From NCBI GenBank assembly GCA_004009845.1, contig RMBW01000014.1:310001-374000 (forward strand): 64,000 bases of DNA, given 5' to 3'. Made by a program: the position numbers and the translations under genes. The notes under the pieces are model-generated. The model worked only from the letters and a program-made list of their open reading frames with translations, was not told the DNA's origin and made no database searches. This DNA comes from Davidsoniella eucalypti. Its lineage: Eukaryota > Ascomycota > Sordariomycetes > Microascales > Ceratocystidaceae. This document shows positions 1 through 12,777 of this stretch, piece after piece. Each line of letters begins with the position of its first letter. Within the stretch, counting starts at the first letter, position 1.

Positions 1-3000
1 GCTTCTATTGCTCGCCATTGTTTGGTCTTCCGGCCTTCTTCTTGGTTGAAATGCCAAGAGTTGGTGACAAAAATACAAGGAATGCTTGATACTGCTTTGG
101 GACATTATATTCAACTTGCCTTGATTTGCGTGCTACGGTCTGATCCTTTTGTGCTTCTGTATCGCTTATTCTTGTCCTATTTTTCTCGGCTTGCCCATAT
201 TATGAGTACAATAGAATGAGTATCATCGAACGTCGCCTTGCTGTCAAGAAGAAGGCAAAGCCTAGCCATGATGGGCTTCAAGTTTGTTGCTATAGTATAG
301 TTGTGGCATAGGATGGTATGATGGTTTGCAACTATGCTTGCCTTATATCTGGAGAGCTCAGAATAGTCTTATGTTCATACGTTCTTATTTAATGTTTGTG
401 TCTCTATCTCTAGTGATAAACAATACTAACAGCATGCTAGCTCTTGGTGTTTTGCTAATCCGGCCACTAGAAAAGAGAAACAATGAAAGATTCAGAAAAG
501 ATACATGGACTAGGTTACATATTTCCCTTTATATGTACTTGTTTTTCTGACAGTCAGCTCATTTACCATTACACAATATTTGACCTCGTGTTTTCTCATC
601 CTCTGTATTCTAGCAATCAACCAGAAAAAGGGAACATAAAGTCTTCTCTATATCCACTTTGGGCGCTTTGGACTCTCAGCCCATACCCTTACGGGGGAGA
701 AAAGATAGCTCAACAGAGAGAAAAAGAACGACCGAGATACCGATAGAGAATAGAGAGGAACGGAAGGGCGTCTATAATACTTTACAGTACAGAAGTAAGA
801 AAAGAATATAAATAAAAAGAAAAAGGTATAGAGTCGTAGTACTACCACATGCCGAGCAAACAGAAAGTAGAATTCAAATAGTGTCAACTTTAACGACCAG
901 CTCCTTGTTTGCCTGTATTTGTTAGAGTCTTTATCAGAGCTGATTTGACTTATTACCCGAGAGCCGGACTATGGGAATCCAGACATGTCTGAATCTTCCT
1001 CCTCCTTTCATCTACCCCGTTCCGATATGCTCAGAACGAGCAAACAGAAGAACCAAAGTCCAAGTTACTTGCTAAACTAGCTAGTCCGTTATGTCGTCTT
1101 TATCCCGAGGGGGCCCTTTCGGTTTGCCTATCTGTGCTTTTTATTTTACTTCTTGGCGGGCTACTGTGTAGGTATGTATCTGCAGAAGTTTAGGGTTAAT
1201 ATCATATCTAGTCAAGGCCCCCATCTAGTTATTTTGGTTTAGTAAGGGACCCAGCAAACTGAAACATTAGCTGACATCGTTTGAGAAGATGGCAACAAGC
1301 TTGCTAGTGTAATGAAAAGAGTGTAACTGTACTATGACTTTTTCTTGGCTTCATCACTAAGCATACCAAACTGTGTCGAAAGCACCCTATGCTCGTTTGA
1401 TTTTTTATTCTAGACTTTTTTTTTTTTGGCAGGCTCGCGTTTCATATTTGTTTCTTTGCGCTTACATTATAGCTAAACAAACCTGCCCTTGTACATACAT
1501 CATATACATCTCTACGGGCAACTAAAGGCGATTCAAGTGGATCGAGTGTATCAGGCACACATTGTATGATCGGTGCCAGGTTCTTTCTACTCTTTCGCTT
1601 TATCTTGCAAGGGGATAGACAGGAGGAGAAGAGGGGAATATGTTTGGAGGTCACGATAGTCGGCACCATGGTGGGTTGGTTTGGTTTGACATCATATGGC
1701 AACGGCAACACTGATAAATTCAAGGGAAAGATGGGTACAAGACCCCTTCTATTTAGTGTGATGCAACTCGTTTCTACATACATTACATACGTATTAGCGT
1801 AGATGTAACTTTATTTTTCCAACAAGAAACATCTTGCTTTTGTCTCCTAGTATATCGTCCGTTGGAATATTTCATTGGGTGTAGATGACATCGGGAAGTT
1901 CAACCGGCTGATCATTTGAATAGGCGTGTGAAGATGGCATATATGACAACCATGATGTAAAGGATATCAACAAATACATAGGCACTATCTCGGCAAATCA
2001 GGCTTGGTGTTGCTACATGTAAGAATGGTGCTTATTATTTAGGTAGATGCGGCCTGAACAGACTGCCGTAAGAATCTTCGGATGGCAAAAGCAGGTACCA
2101 TATGTATATCTGCATAGGTCATTTGCGCTTCTATTCCGCAGAAGCATTGATATCGTTCCTTGCTGTGATTTTCTGTTATTGCTTTACTCGCTTCTACCAG
2201 GTGAAGCTCATCATGGCCAGTAGCCGGGACGAGCTTTATGATGGGATACAAAATAGAAAAAAATAGATAGCCAAATATATAACTAGGGTTGCATATCAGG
2301 GCTATTCTATTCATGTATTTGCCTCTTCCTTTTTTTCTTCTCAGTTATGGGTCAACCATCAACTAGAAGAACGGAATGTCCTCTAGCAAAATAAATGCCG
2401 CTTTTTAGATGAAATTACTTAGCAAGAAGCCGCAGCAAATGACATCGTGGGGTTGGTGTTCTGTTTCCGGTGAACGAGGACATGTTTCCTTGGCCATTAA
2501 TTAGCTTCAAAGCCACATCGCGAGCTAAGCGCGAAAGCAGCAGCTCTTTAGCGATCTACATATATATATATGCATATCCTATGCTATGCACTATGCCAAG
2601 TATATCGCTTGTTCTATTTGTTCTTGTCTAGACGGGCTGAGTCAAGCACTGTCTCGTAGTCTCAGTACACGAAATACGAAAAAAAACTATTGTTATGAAG
2701 TATTTTTCTTCACTTGAGACTCTTCAGGTTAGGCTAGAAAATCAGCGTCTCGGAAAGGAGATCAAAAGAACGAGATATCAGATAGAGAACCGGAATGTGT
2801 TAACAATGTAAGGAGGAAGAGATAGAGAACCTGAGAAAATGATCTGGAGATCATGAAATTATCCGGCTGTTGTGAAATCGAATCTATTCAAGAGAGCTAT
2901 GACGTATGATGTATGTCGGTTTTACAGGATATTCGAGTATACAGTTAGGAAGGGGGAAAAAGAAGGCTAATGGTTCATACTTTCTTTTTTCCTGATTATT

Positions 3001-4179
3001 GGTAGCAGAAAATGACCTTGATTATTAATGAGCTATCCGATTTATTCAGGTCTAGAATCGATGGTCTCATTTCAGGTCTCAGAAGGGTTTTCTTCTTTTG
3101 ACGTCGTCCTCAATTTCAGAGACACGTAAATAGTAAGTTTTTCGTTGGAAAAAATATCTCTTGAAATTTGTCCAGATCATGCTACCAAAAAAAAGGTTGA
3201 AAATAATTAATACAGCAATGAAAAAAAAGAAAAAGTCACATAGACTCGATATCTAAAAGTAGATGTTTGTCACCTTCTAGAAGATGAATTCGAGTCCTTT
3301 TGACAGATGAACAAATGGCCGAAGCTTGGATTTTGTTAGAGATATTACCACTTGGTGTATTCTAGGAACGAAATAGATTGAAGGGTTGATTCTTCTTGTT
3401 ATTTTGGTTATGGTGGGAATAAAAAATTGAAGCAATTATTTCCTGCTTGATTTTGGAAATACGCCTCTTTTACTTCTATTTTCAGCGACCTGCTAATTTG
3501 GCTTGAATATCAAATGGTACCTTATGAAAATAAAAGTGGGGTCTAGAGCACGTCAAACATAGTAACCCTATAGTTATTGCTAAGCTTTTCTTATATATTA
3601 ACCCTAACGACATATATTCGTATTGTACGCATTAACAAGTAAATAATGGACGAAATTAGAGAAATAAGCACTAAGAATATCAACCAGATTGTTTGCAGCC
3701 ACCACAACTGGTATGCCCATATGGCAAAATGCACGAGAGATGGAGAAATTACATGATTTATGGGATGAGCGATATTTTGGGGAGTAAGGCGGCTATTTTG
3801 ACTTGTTTTTACTGGGTTTGATATCCCTCAATATCAAGGAACCAACATTTAAGATGTAATCATCTCTAGAACGCGAAGATGAGATGATCGAAATGGCTAT
3901 ACATGCTTCAATCAGACAGTTCCCGTAGCTATATATATAAAAACTTTAATATTGAAGTTCATGTGAGCTAGAATAAAAATGTAAAATAACATATTGCATG
4001 GCATGTGCTAACCCAAGTACCAAAATACATCCAAGTAGACTAGGTCTGGCCAATTGGGATAGCTTGTATAAAGTAAGTATTCTTATTTTGTCGGATGTTC
4101 CTTAGCCACGATGACGGTTGGGAATGGAAAGATTGCCGAGTTGCGTAATTACATGCAGGTTTGAAGAAACGTAAGGTGT
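1..4179. other. Gene-poor AT-rich spacer
   Basis: No gene is supported on either strand. Open frames here are short, lack family resemblance and are rich in Phe, Leu, Tyr and Ser, as expected from AT-rich noncoding DNA. Isolated telomere-like words (a single TTAACCCTAA near 3598) occur but no array. Confidence 0.6.
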
Positions 4180-4434
4180 TTTTTAACTCATTTTTATCAA
4201 GGTGGAAATGGAGCTTCAATACTATGCAGCACCTTGGTATCCTGAGATACACTGCCCTGAACTAACAGTGGTATACAATGTAAGGTGAAGAATAACCTAC
4301 TTTTCAACAGTGACAGGCCACTGAGATACAGAACATTTGTTATGGTTTCGTTATATATTCCTGCGCACTTCAACTTCTAATCCTTTTCTGGAAAACCCAT
4401 CTCGTCGGGAACCTGTCTCAAAACCTCCAAGCAT
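4180..4434 (+). repeat. Dispersed repeat, copy A
   Basis: This is one of three copies of the same sequence in the window (others at 10227-10435 and, inverted, at 29731-29977). Shared blocks include GGTGGAAATGGAGCTT at one end, CAGTGACAGGCCACTGAG in the middle and GGGAACCTGTCTCAAAACC at the other end. Read in reverse, the element starts TGCTTGGAGG, so a solo LTR or short nonautonomous element is possible, but no target duplication or inverted terminal repeat was confirmed. Copies A and C share an internal block of about 45 nt (containing GCCCTGAACTAA) that copy B lacks. Confidence 0.8.
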
Positions 4435-5672
4435 TTTGTAGCTCCTTGTATGGTTACTATTTGGCATCTACCTTCTGCAGAACTTCGTGAGAGGCTGCCC
4501 AAACCCAGACGCACCACCATGTGTAGTAGAGCAAAGGGTTGTCCCAGTCCAAGATACACAAGAGATCAAGGCTACAAACAAAAGCTCAGGGCACTAATCG
4601 CAGCTCAAGCCGACAAGAGTCCTGGCGGGAGCTGTAAGAAGCGCGAAGCAAAGAGCAAAGTAAAAGCTGCACAGAAGTGTGTGCTTCTACATATCGCCAG
4701 AGCTTCCGAGGCGAACAAGCGCGAGCACAACCAAGTATAACTACATGCATGTAGATGTAGATGCAGATGTAAGCCAAAGACTTCGGGAGTCGTTTCGGTG
4801 CCAAGATAATGACGGCGACGGTAGTAGAAGGGCTAAAGAGAGGTTTTGCTAATAACAAGAAGAGCAATAGCCCGAAACAGGGATTGCCTGTTGAGTGTCT
4901 CTTTTTTTAGCTCGATTTTCTGCATTAATGGAGTTTATTCAATTTATTGCAGGGGCTCTGGAGGCTATATTTGTAAAATGTGCCATTTATTTTTTCTAAT
5001 TTTTCGCAGCGATATTATCTGTACAGATATGATACTTTTATTATTTTTTTGCTCCGTGCGGTTTGGGACCCTGGTTTAGAGGCGGCCCTGCCTGTGCTTT
5101 TTTGGAAGCAGGCCCCAGAGCAGCAAAGCTTCTGCGTCTTGGGAAGCCAGTTGCTTTGCTTTGATTTTTCTGCTTTGGCTCACTGAAGACTAGACTTGCG
5201 CTGCTCTACGATTGGGGGGCGTGGGCGTCTCAGGCTATTGCTGCTTTCTTGCTCTGACGCTCTTGCTGGGCAGTTGCTTCTTGCCGGCGAGAGGGGGTGT
5301 TGACACCATGTCGCACTTGTCTCTTTTGGTTCTATGGTTGTTATTTTGTTTTTTCTTTTGTATAGGCCAAGCTCCAGATCAGATCGGCTCTGTATATATT
5401 GGCTCATCCCGCCGCTAGATTCTCGACCTGTTCTTGTTTCCGATATCATCATCACAATCTTTTCTATCTTCTCTGCCATCTTCAGCCTCTTCTTACTGCT
5501 CTGCTTCCTAGTACCGCATCATATCTGGGTTATTTCCTGAATACTTGAATACTTGAATACTTGCTCTACATCACCAACTAACCTAGTGCTGCTATTATAC
5601 TATACCATACTATACTATACTACTACTACCACCACTACCACCACTATATTACTACTCCATCACATCTTCACC
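4435..5672. other. Spacer and 5' leader of the 5673 gene
   Basis: A 97-codon open frame at 4450-4740 has no recognisable similarity and is not called. From about 5080 the sequence becomes richer in GC and then in CT, ending in a CTA/CCA triplet-rich leader (5590-5670) just before the start codon. It is probably the promoter and transcribed leader of the downstream gene. Confidence 0.4.
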
Positions 5673-6561
5673 ATGAAGTACTTCTACGCCATCGCCGCCG
5701 CTGCCGCTGCCGTCGTCAGTGCCGCGCCCATTCCCTCGTCTGCCCGCGTTGTCATGGTGGCCGAGATCATCAGCATTGGCCTGCCTCCATCCATCCCCGC
5801 TGAGATCAAGTCTGTTACCTTCCCGGAGCAAGACTCTACCCGCGAGGCTGTTGTGGTCTCCCAGCAGGAGGCCGAGGCCGTTCGCATCGTCAACATCATG
5901 CCGATTTCCGAAGAAGACGGCAACTCCCAGGTGAAGGCCGAGGAGCACACCAAGGAGCACACCAAGGAGCACAAGGCCCCCGCTTTCAACGCCGAGGGCA
6001 TCCCCGCCGGCGGCATCAACCCCGAGTTCATCCCCCACCACCACCAACACAACCACGTGCCCACTACCGACGACTACCTGATGGCTCTCAAGGAGGAGGA
6101 TTCGCTGAAGCAGCTGCGTCCTCACCACCGCCCCGGCATGCCTCCCATGGCTCTTCACAACTCGGGCATGCGCCACGCCGCCCACGGCCGCCAACACGGC
6201 AACACCAAGTACCACGCCTGTGTCGGCAGCTGGAAGCTCGACAACATCATCACCTCGTGGATGGAGCTGCCCTGGGTCGTCCGCTGCTTCGTCTGGTTCT
6301 CGACCTGCTTCGGTATCTCCATGCTGATTGTTGGTGTCCTGGCCTTCCTGATCAACCTGTAAGTTCTCTTGCCGCCTATACTTTCCACATTCTCGGCGAA
6401 CCACCTCCCACTAACATTCCTTCTTTCACAGTGTGCGTCTTCCCGGCTCTATCCGCCTCGAGGACTCTACCGAGGAGTCCGATGAGGAGCATACCCAGGC
6501 TTCTCCTTCGGCTCTCAGCGAGAAGCAATTGCTCGCCATGGCCATCGAGGCCCAGCAATAA
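5673..6561 (+). CDS. Secreted or membrane protein with signal peptide and one C-terminal membrane helix (unknown function)
   Basis: Two exons, 5673-6358 and 6432-6561, encode 271 residues. The intron has donor GTAAGT, branch site CTAAC (6411) and acceptor ACAG, and splicing keeps the frame. The start chosen is the ATG in the context CACCATGAAG, which opens an Ala-rich signal peptide (residues 1-18). An upstream in-frame methionine at 5553 would add a Tyr/Thr run from the leader and is less likely. The mature part is acidic then His-rich, with a KEHT tandem at 91-101 and an HHHQHNH stretch at 122-128. Residues about 200-228 form a hydrophobic helix following an aromatic/Cys patch (WVVRCFVWF). 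The tail is acidic. A type I membrane topology is inferred. Codon third positions strongly favour C, unlike the surrounding DNA, which suggests high expression. I do not recognise the family. Confidence 0.85.
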
Positions 6562-9500
6562 GCCACCCACCACGCTCTTTACTACTGCACCTTGCTTTGT
6601 TTTCCTCTAACGATACCAACGCTATTTCGTTTTTTATTTCCTTTGTCTTATATCCTTCCCTTTTATCATCCTCTCATATCATCCATCATAGTCATCATGT
6701 CATGAAAGCCCCCCCCTACCTTTTGTTTTTCTGCTACAAACGGATTGCGGCCAACTTGGCCTCCGGCGCATCTTGGGCTTTGTTTTTCTGTTTCCTGTTT
6801 CCTAATTTCTGCATCCCAGACTTGCATCTTTTCCTTAATTGTTTGTTTATTCTTCGGAGTTGGTTGTTTTCTTGCTATCCCCGTCTGTCTCATCATCGGG
6901 AGCACTTCGCATATATCTAGTTTCTGTTTTCTACTACAAATCATGCCTTGAATCACAGCCAGGCTTTGGGCACTCCCAAACAGCGCTTGATTTCTAGATT
7001 TAAATACATACAAAATTATCTGTCAACATATCTTCTCGATTTACTTGTAAATGTACCCTGTGATCTATACTTTTAACTTGTCTTTGTGCAATGCCGATCA
7101 CTTGCTTGTTATGCTTTGTTTAAGCTAACAAGGGGGCTTTTAGGGCCATGTAATGTCTAAAAACTTCATGATGGGTCCTCCGGCTTACATCAGGCATTTT
7201 GACAACGAGAAAAAAAACGATATACGGTCAGGTTTTTGCTACGTTGCGCCTTTCCCGACCAACCAAAGCAAACACAGAAAAAAAAAGACAAAGTACAAAA
7301 AGTTGGTCATTTTCATATGCAGATACTCTGTAAAAAAAAATACAGTGATCAGTGACTTTTCTCTTCCTCCCTGCCTTTTGGGATTTTAGTGTTCCCGAGT
7401 GGCTTTTTTCATGGGTTACTACATGAGTCTCGGCACTCATCTTCCTAGAATATCAGGAAATATAGAAATCAGAATCTTACTGAAAGGGGAGGAATCTGAC
7501 ATAAAAGATCGGATAGTCACATACACGCATATGTTCAAATAACAGCCTTGATCTAGGGTTTTTATTATTATTTGATTTTTAAGTTCTAGTAACGGACTGC
7601 CCACGGAACTGCATAAAAACAATCATGAATATAAAAGGAAGCGTACTATTTCGCGTTTACGGTAGAACAGTGTCTACTAGTTGGATGCTTGGAAAGCTTC
7701 GAATATCATATTTTTTCCTTTCTCAGAACTCTTGTCTGGCCACTTTTTAATTTAATTATATGTACATGTATTCCTTATCCCGCAAAAGCCACTCTGTGGC
7801 CTTGAAAGATGCCCAAAGCAGCAACGATTGGTACATGCATATAGAAAATCAAGCAGTTGTTAGTTAACCCATGATATGCATGTATACAGTGTGCAATTTA
7901 GTGTGTACATGAAGAACTGTTCATAGATCACAATTCCCTGATATGCACGCAAGAACTAGGAACATCCCATTTGTCCGTAACTACAATCTGTATAAGATAA
8001 AGTCAATATCTCATATGCTATAGAATGTCAGTGATGTTTCCCCTCTCTAGTTGTAAAGCAATATTCTGCTTTTCACCAAAGAAAGAAAGAATACTTGCTT
8101 GCTACATCTTAGTTGCTTCACTTCCCTCTCTCTGTGTTCCCCTGGCTATTTTGTCATTCGGCTTTTGCTTACCGTCTTGGGGTTTTGCTCCAGTTTGCTA
8201 CCCAACATGCTACTTTATCAAGCAGCAGCTCTCTACGTAGATTACACGCTGATGTAACCCTATAGCATAGACTATTATGACTAAATGTGTGCTATGTATA
8301 ATTATCTATACATTTATAGGGCTATATGTGGTTAGTTTAACGCAGGCTCATTATGCTTTACAACCAAGTTTTGGCTTCTATACTCGGACGCGGCGATGAG
8401 CGCATTTGCCTTTTTGTTTCTTTTTCTTCGCTGGCTTACACAGATCGCTTGTTCAAGATTGATCAATGCGCGAACAACACAGTATAAACACCAGTTTAGC
8501 ACAATAAAGAAGCCAACCTACCTTCCTGGATCGTCCAAGTCCGACATAAGCTCTAGGCTGTCAAACGGTTTCCACCATTAATTTTGTTTAACTATCCTAC
8601 TGTATAAAGCTGCAACCTGGTCCTTCTCAGCTTTTTTGAATATATATTTTGTTGCTTTGCCTTGACAATTCCAAACAATAGTCTTTTCTTCTCTTTCTTT
8701 GTTTGTTTTCCTGTGATCTCGCTATTAGAACAAACCTGCAACATGTTTCGCAATCTTTTAGGCTGTCTTTTTTCTTCTTTATTTTTCTGTGGCTAGTAAA
8801 TCGACTAGCTAGAGCAAACTAAGAGAAAGTAATAGTAAAGTACCACTGAGCAGGGAAGAGGAATAAATCATGACAAGGTTCTAAGTATGGAAAAAGACAT
8901 GCCATCAACAAAAATAAACATCACAGCGTTTACCTTGAGCCAAAGCCCGTAAAAGAAAGAAGACAAAAAAAGGCCCGAGAGTTAAATAGTAGCTAGCTAA
9001 AAAAGGACAGAAAGTTTGGAAGGACAAACTTGGCAATCATTGCAAGGAAAACAGTAGCTTTTCATGATTTCTTACAAGAACTGTACCCTTGGAATGCAAC
9101 AGGGAATCAGATCTCGATAGCCCAGATGTTGGTACGAAATATTCGAGAAGATATGATGACTAGTATGAAACAAACAACCTGGCTAAAATCGCGAGATCTT
9201 GCCTGTTGAGAATCTCTTTTCCAAGGGTCAAGTCCTTAGTAAGCAAAGGAAAGTATCCTCTTCAATGTAATGAATAATAGCTCGATGCTCTTTTTCTTCT
9301 TCTTTAGTCCAATATCACTAAAGTCTTGAATCAGAACCTGCTTTCTTTCTCTTACATAACTGGCTCTTTGTTTGTTTCATAGCTGTCCATATCAGATGAA
9401 GATGAAGCCTAGATCGCTCCTATCCAAGTAGGATCTCCTAGCTGTAAAAAAGCCTCTCTCTTCCCTTTGATCGTCCTTTTGAGTTTAGGAATATCTAGAT

Positions 9501-10226
9501 ACTACCTTAGCCAGGAACTTGAAACACTCACAGCCAGTCTTTGACCTCCTGTATACAGATATGTAGATGATTGAAACAAAGCTATGAAACGACTACTTTA
9601 AACTATCGAACTTTGAAAGAACAAAAAGACTGCATGTAAGGCTCTAGCCATTATATTATTCAACGCAGAAAACGAAGATGTGAATATCTGTGTGAGACAA
9701 CAGTTCGTACAACATGAAGGCTTAGGGTATACGACACTAACTTAAGATGTTCCAACTCTGGATATTGGTAAATATACAAATATAGCGGATCATAAGCACA
9801 CTATGTCCTAATTTTGAGAAAAAAAGAAACAATATCGCCACAGGTTGAAAATGATATTTACGCGGTATGCTAATTGTGTCTTTTTTTTTCATTTGGCTAT
9901 TCTATTCTATCTGTACATACTATCGTGCCACACCGCAATCTCAAGTTCCCGGAAGAGAAGATACAACAACCTAGACATCACCCCATAGCTGGAATCTTGA
10001 TACCAAGGTATGATTTTGGAGAAGGCTGTTTAGCCACTTAGAAATGCCGCTAAAGGAGAAAATACACGCACTCTAGCTCTGCCGGGAGGTGGTAGTCTCT
10101 AGAGCTAGTTAGTTTTGGCCATTGCTGCAATCAAAAACATCAGATAAGCAACTCTGGAACTTGGAAAGCATGCTACCGGGCCGCGCTAGATAGAGGTCAT
10201 GTGACAAAAACAGACTTGGGGGTGGG
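6562..10226. other. 3' region of the 5673 gene and AT-rich spacer
   Basis: The first few hundred bases are T-rich and probably the 3' UTR. The remainder has only short frames without similarity. Nothing else was seen. Confidence 0.5.
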
Positions 10227-10435
10227 GTTTTAATTCGTTTTTATCACGGTGGAAATGGAGCTTGAATAGCACTAGTATATAATGTAAGGTGAAGGACAAC
10301 CTACTTCTCAACAGTGACAGGCCACTGAGATACAGAACATTTGTTATGGTTTTGTTATATGCGCGCATCTTAGCTTCTAATCCTTTCCGGGAAAATCGCC
10401 TCGTCGGGAACCTGTCTCAAAACCTCCAAGCATTT
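10227..10435 (+). repeat. Dispersed repeat, copy B (internally deleted)
   Basis: Same family as 4180-4434 and 29731-29977, same orientation as copy A. It contains the shared blocks GGTGGAAATGGAGCTT, CAACAGTGACAGGCCACTG and GGGAACCTGTCTCAAAACC, but lacks the ~45 nt internal block of the other two copies. It ends about 15 bp before the open frame of the adjacent pseudogene, so insertion may have removed that gene's 5' part. Confidence 0.8.
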
Positions 10436-10450
10436 TTTAAAGATTGGTAG

Positions 10451-11279
10451 ACGGAAAAGAAGACTCGGATAGTGGTACCCTTCAAGGCTATACAATTAGC
10501 CTTGCACCTTGTTGACACCGCCAATCTGGATGATAGTGTGTCTTCTCTGTTGATAGATACTACCTCAGGAATCTCAAATTTATCTTCTCCTCATATATCA
10601 AATTCTAGCCGGAAGGGTTTGCATAGAGAGGAGCCTGGTGATCGAGTCCATTTTACATTCTACTTATATCTTTTTGCACCACTTTTAAACTTGGCCCATC
10701 CAAATATAGATTGGAAATCTTTATTCTCTTGTGGTCGGCCAATGTTTGGCGCTCCCAGTCTAGGCGAATTGAGATCTGGTAAGCTTATCACTCAGTTTGG
10801 TGTACTCCGGTCAGCTCTAGACAAGCTAGAGCCAGATCTTGACATTGTATCAGAAACGGGTAAGGTTCATTACCTTGCACTTCTTCTGAATAGAGTAAGC
10901 TTTGATGTTCTCTATCAGCCTCGTTGTCAGAAGCTAGTGTCTGATTGGATGCACTGGATATCCTTTATATCTGAAGACTAGGAAAAGATGTCTCTATTGG
11001 ACAGCCCGCCGAACCAATATTGGCTATAGCAGCCCGTTACTATCTCTCTCTGAGGAATCTTGTTCAGGCACTAGCTAATATCAGGGACGATCTGAGATGG
11101 GGATTTGTCAGTATTAGCGATACTGGTGAATTTGTCGCAAGTTGGATCGATGTGAGTTGCCTACATATTCCTTGAAAGACAAGAGGGAACTACCCACATG
11201 CATGACCCAGATGACAGACACCTTCAAAAGGACACTTGTTACTGCCTGTGAGTCGAGCTGCCTCGAGGAATATAATTAA
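10451..11279 (+). pseudogene. Frameshifted gene remnant of unknown family
   Basis: A 177-codon open frame (10451-10981) has no usable ATG near its start. It ends at a TAG, but the -1 frame continues directly as coding-like sequence (RLGKDVSIGQPAEPILAIAA, then an Arg/Asp/Trp-rich stretch) up to a consensus donor GTGAGT at 11152. A 59-nt candidate intron ending CCCAG at 11210 leads into a last exon (11211-11279) that ends in TAA. The sequence thus looks like the 3' part of a spliced gene broken by one single-base frameshift near 10977 and lacking its 5' end. One segment, CGRPMFGA followed by a GKL motif, is vaguely like the GRPLW-type motif of some fungal accessory (Crinkler-like) proteins, but this is only a hint. 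Alternatively an undetected intron could replace the frameshift. Confidence 0.45.
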
Positions 11280-11762
11280 TTATGAAATAGCCAAAATATA
11301 CATTATTGATTGTGGGTTATGTAGGCATGAGCGTATTGAGTGTACAATTTGCACTGCATTTTGAACGTATATATTTCTTATACAGACTCTAGACATACTA
11401 TAAGAGGAAACTCGCTTGTCCCAATTAGGAAAGATATTTCTTTCTGCCATCATCTTTAAAAACTGTCAATTTTTGCGGTTTTTTGCAGATTAGGAGATTT
11501 GAGGTTGAATTTCTATCGATCTATCAAACTGAGATACCTTGAATTCATTTCTTTCTGTTCTTTTAGTTTCTTTTGATTAGTTATATATATTTACCATTTT
11601 ACACATGAACAATTAGCTGGATAAACTGGAAAATCTATTATGAAAAGCAAAAAGTAGTTGAGGGCATTATGACTAAACTAAAAACACAAAGTATAAAAGT
11701 ACAGATGGGCAAAGAAGCAAACAGCTAACTAGAAGAATTAGTCATATTCCCAAACACTCGAG
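11280..11762. other. AT-rich spacer between two relics
   Basis: No coding or RNA feature is supported in this stretch. Confidence 0.4.
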
Positions 11763-12165
11763 TCACACCGAATTTATGGATTGGGTGTGATTGGGGCCTC
11801 TAGATGAATTCGGCAGACGAGGCATAAAAACTCTACACTGACTGGAGGTACCTTTCTTCCTAGGTCTACCTCTAGCCTTTTCAACATTATCTAGATCATC
11901 GATTTTTAGAAGAGGTTCTCCCATAGCAGCAGTTTGGCCCAGCCAGTAAAAAGGGGTTTTGTCCTCTTTCGGTCGAGTCTCTTTTTCTCGAATTTCATGT
12001 GAACATGGCAAGCCAAATCGCAAACGAAGCCGGCCAGAGCAAGGCAGTGGTTCAGGTAACCCTCTAGATAATCGTTGAAATCTGGATAACTGTGCGAGAG
12101 AAACTTGTGTGCGGTGTAAGCGTTGTCTTCTTCTATAGTACGTCGAGTCTATCGTTGTAGTGCCT
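11763..12165 (-). pseudogene. Relic of a MULE-type transposase (C-terminal SWIM and AT-hook region)
   Basis: The open minus-strand frame (about 12165 down to 11763) reads through an Arg/Leu-rich segment with PLPCSG, then RFGLPCSHEI. This is the Cys and Cys-x-His core of a SWIM zinc finger as found near the C-terminus of Mutator-like (MULE) transposases. It is followed by FYWLG, then EPLLKIDD and a GRPRKKGTS AT-hook-like stretch, in the order seen in fungal MULE C-termini. No methionine opens the frame, and the DDE catalytic domain that should lie further upstream was not found, so this is a decayed fragment. Similarity was judged by eye from motif order. A FAR1-type regulator is an alternative but also derives from MULEs. 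Confidence 0.6.
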
Positions 12166-12777
12166 TTGGCTTGTCAAAAAAAGAAACACTTCGGCCTGTT
12201 CATCTCGTATTTCTTGCGGTTATTGTCGTAACCCTTGTTTTATGTAGCAAATAAATCTCGATAGCACCGTGCCTTCTACTTTCGTATGTTACACATAGAA
12301 CCACAGAGGAACCTACGAGGTTGTTTGTTTTGTTGATCTTTTAGGATCTTAACAGTCACGAACGTGCCTTCCTTTAATTTGAGAAAGCAAAAAGCAAGTA
12401 CATGTAATTGAGATGGCAAAAAAAAAAAAAAAACTGCATGTTTCTGCCCCACATTAAAACCACCAGAATCCCCATCGTCGTGGTGGGTTTTCAGCTTCTT
12501 TGATAATCTCGAATGTTTTGATGAGCGAATTAAACGAAACCCAAGCGAAAATCGAGCTTTCTTTTCTAGCCAGCCTCATTGAATCTCTGTCGTCTATTTC
12601 TTCAATTGGCGTCTGAGACTAAGCCTCTCAGCTTACGGGATGATGATCAGATAAGTAGGTGGTCTGTTGATATCAAGATTGCTATGCGCATGCTAATATA
12701 TAGCCCGTCAAAGCGGCGAATAGGAGATAGAAGTAGAAACTCATCCCTCCCTTGCCCTTGGTCTTGTATCAGTGGCT
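12166..12777. other. Upstream region of the resolvase gene
   Basis: AT-rich with a 16-nt A run near 12420. It likely holds the promoter of the gene starting at 12778. No separate gene is supported. Confidence 0.4.

Noticed and set aside
4450..4740. 97-codon open frame rich in Lys/Arg/Ala
   Set aside because: No recognisable motif and poor start context; no independent support.
5652..6404. 250-codon minus-strand open frame
   Set aside because: Antisense shadow of the signal-peptide gene, Gly/Val/Asp-rich and runs across its intron.
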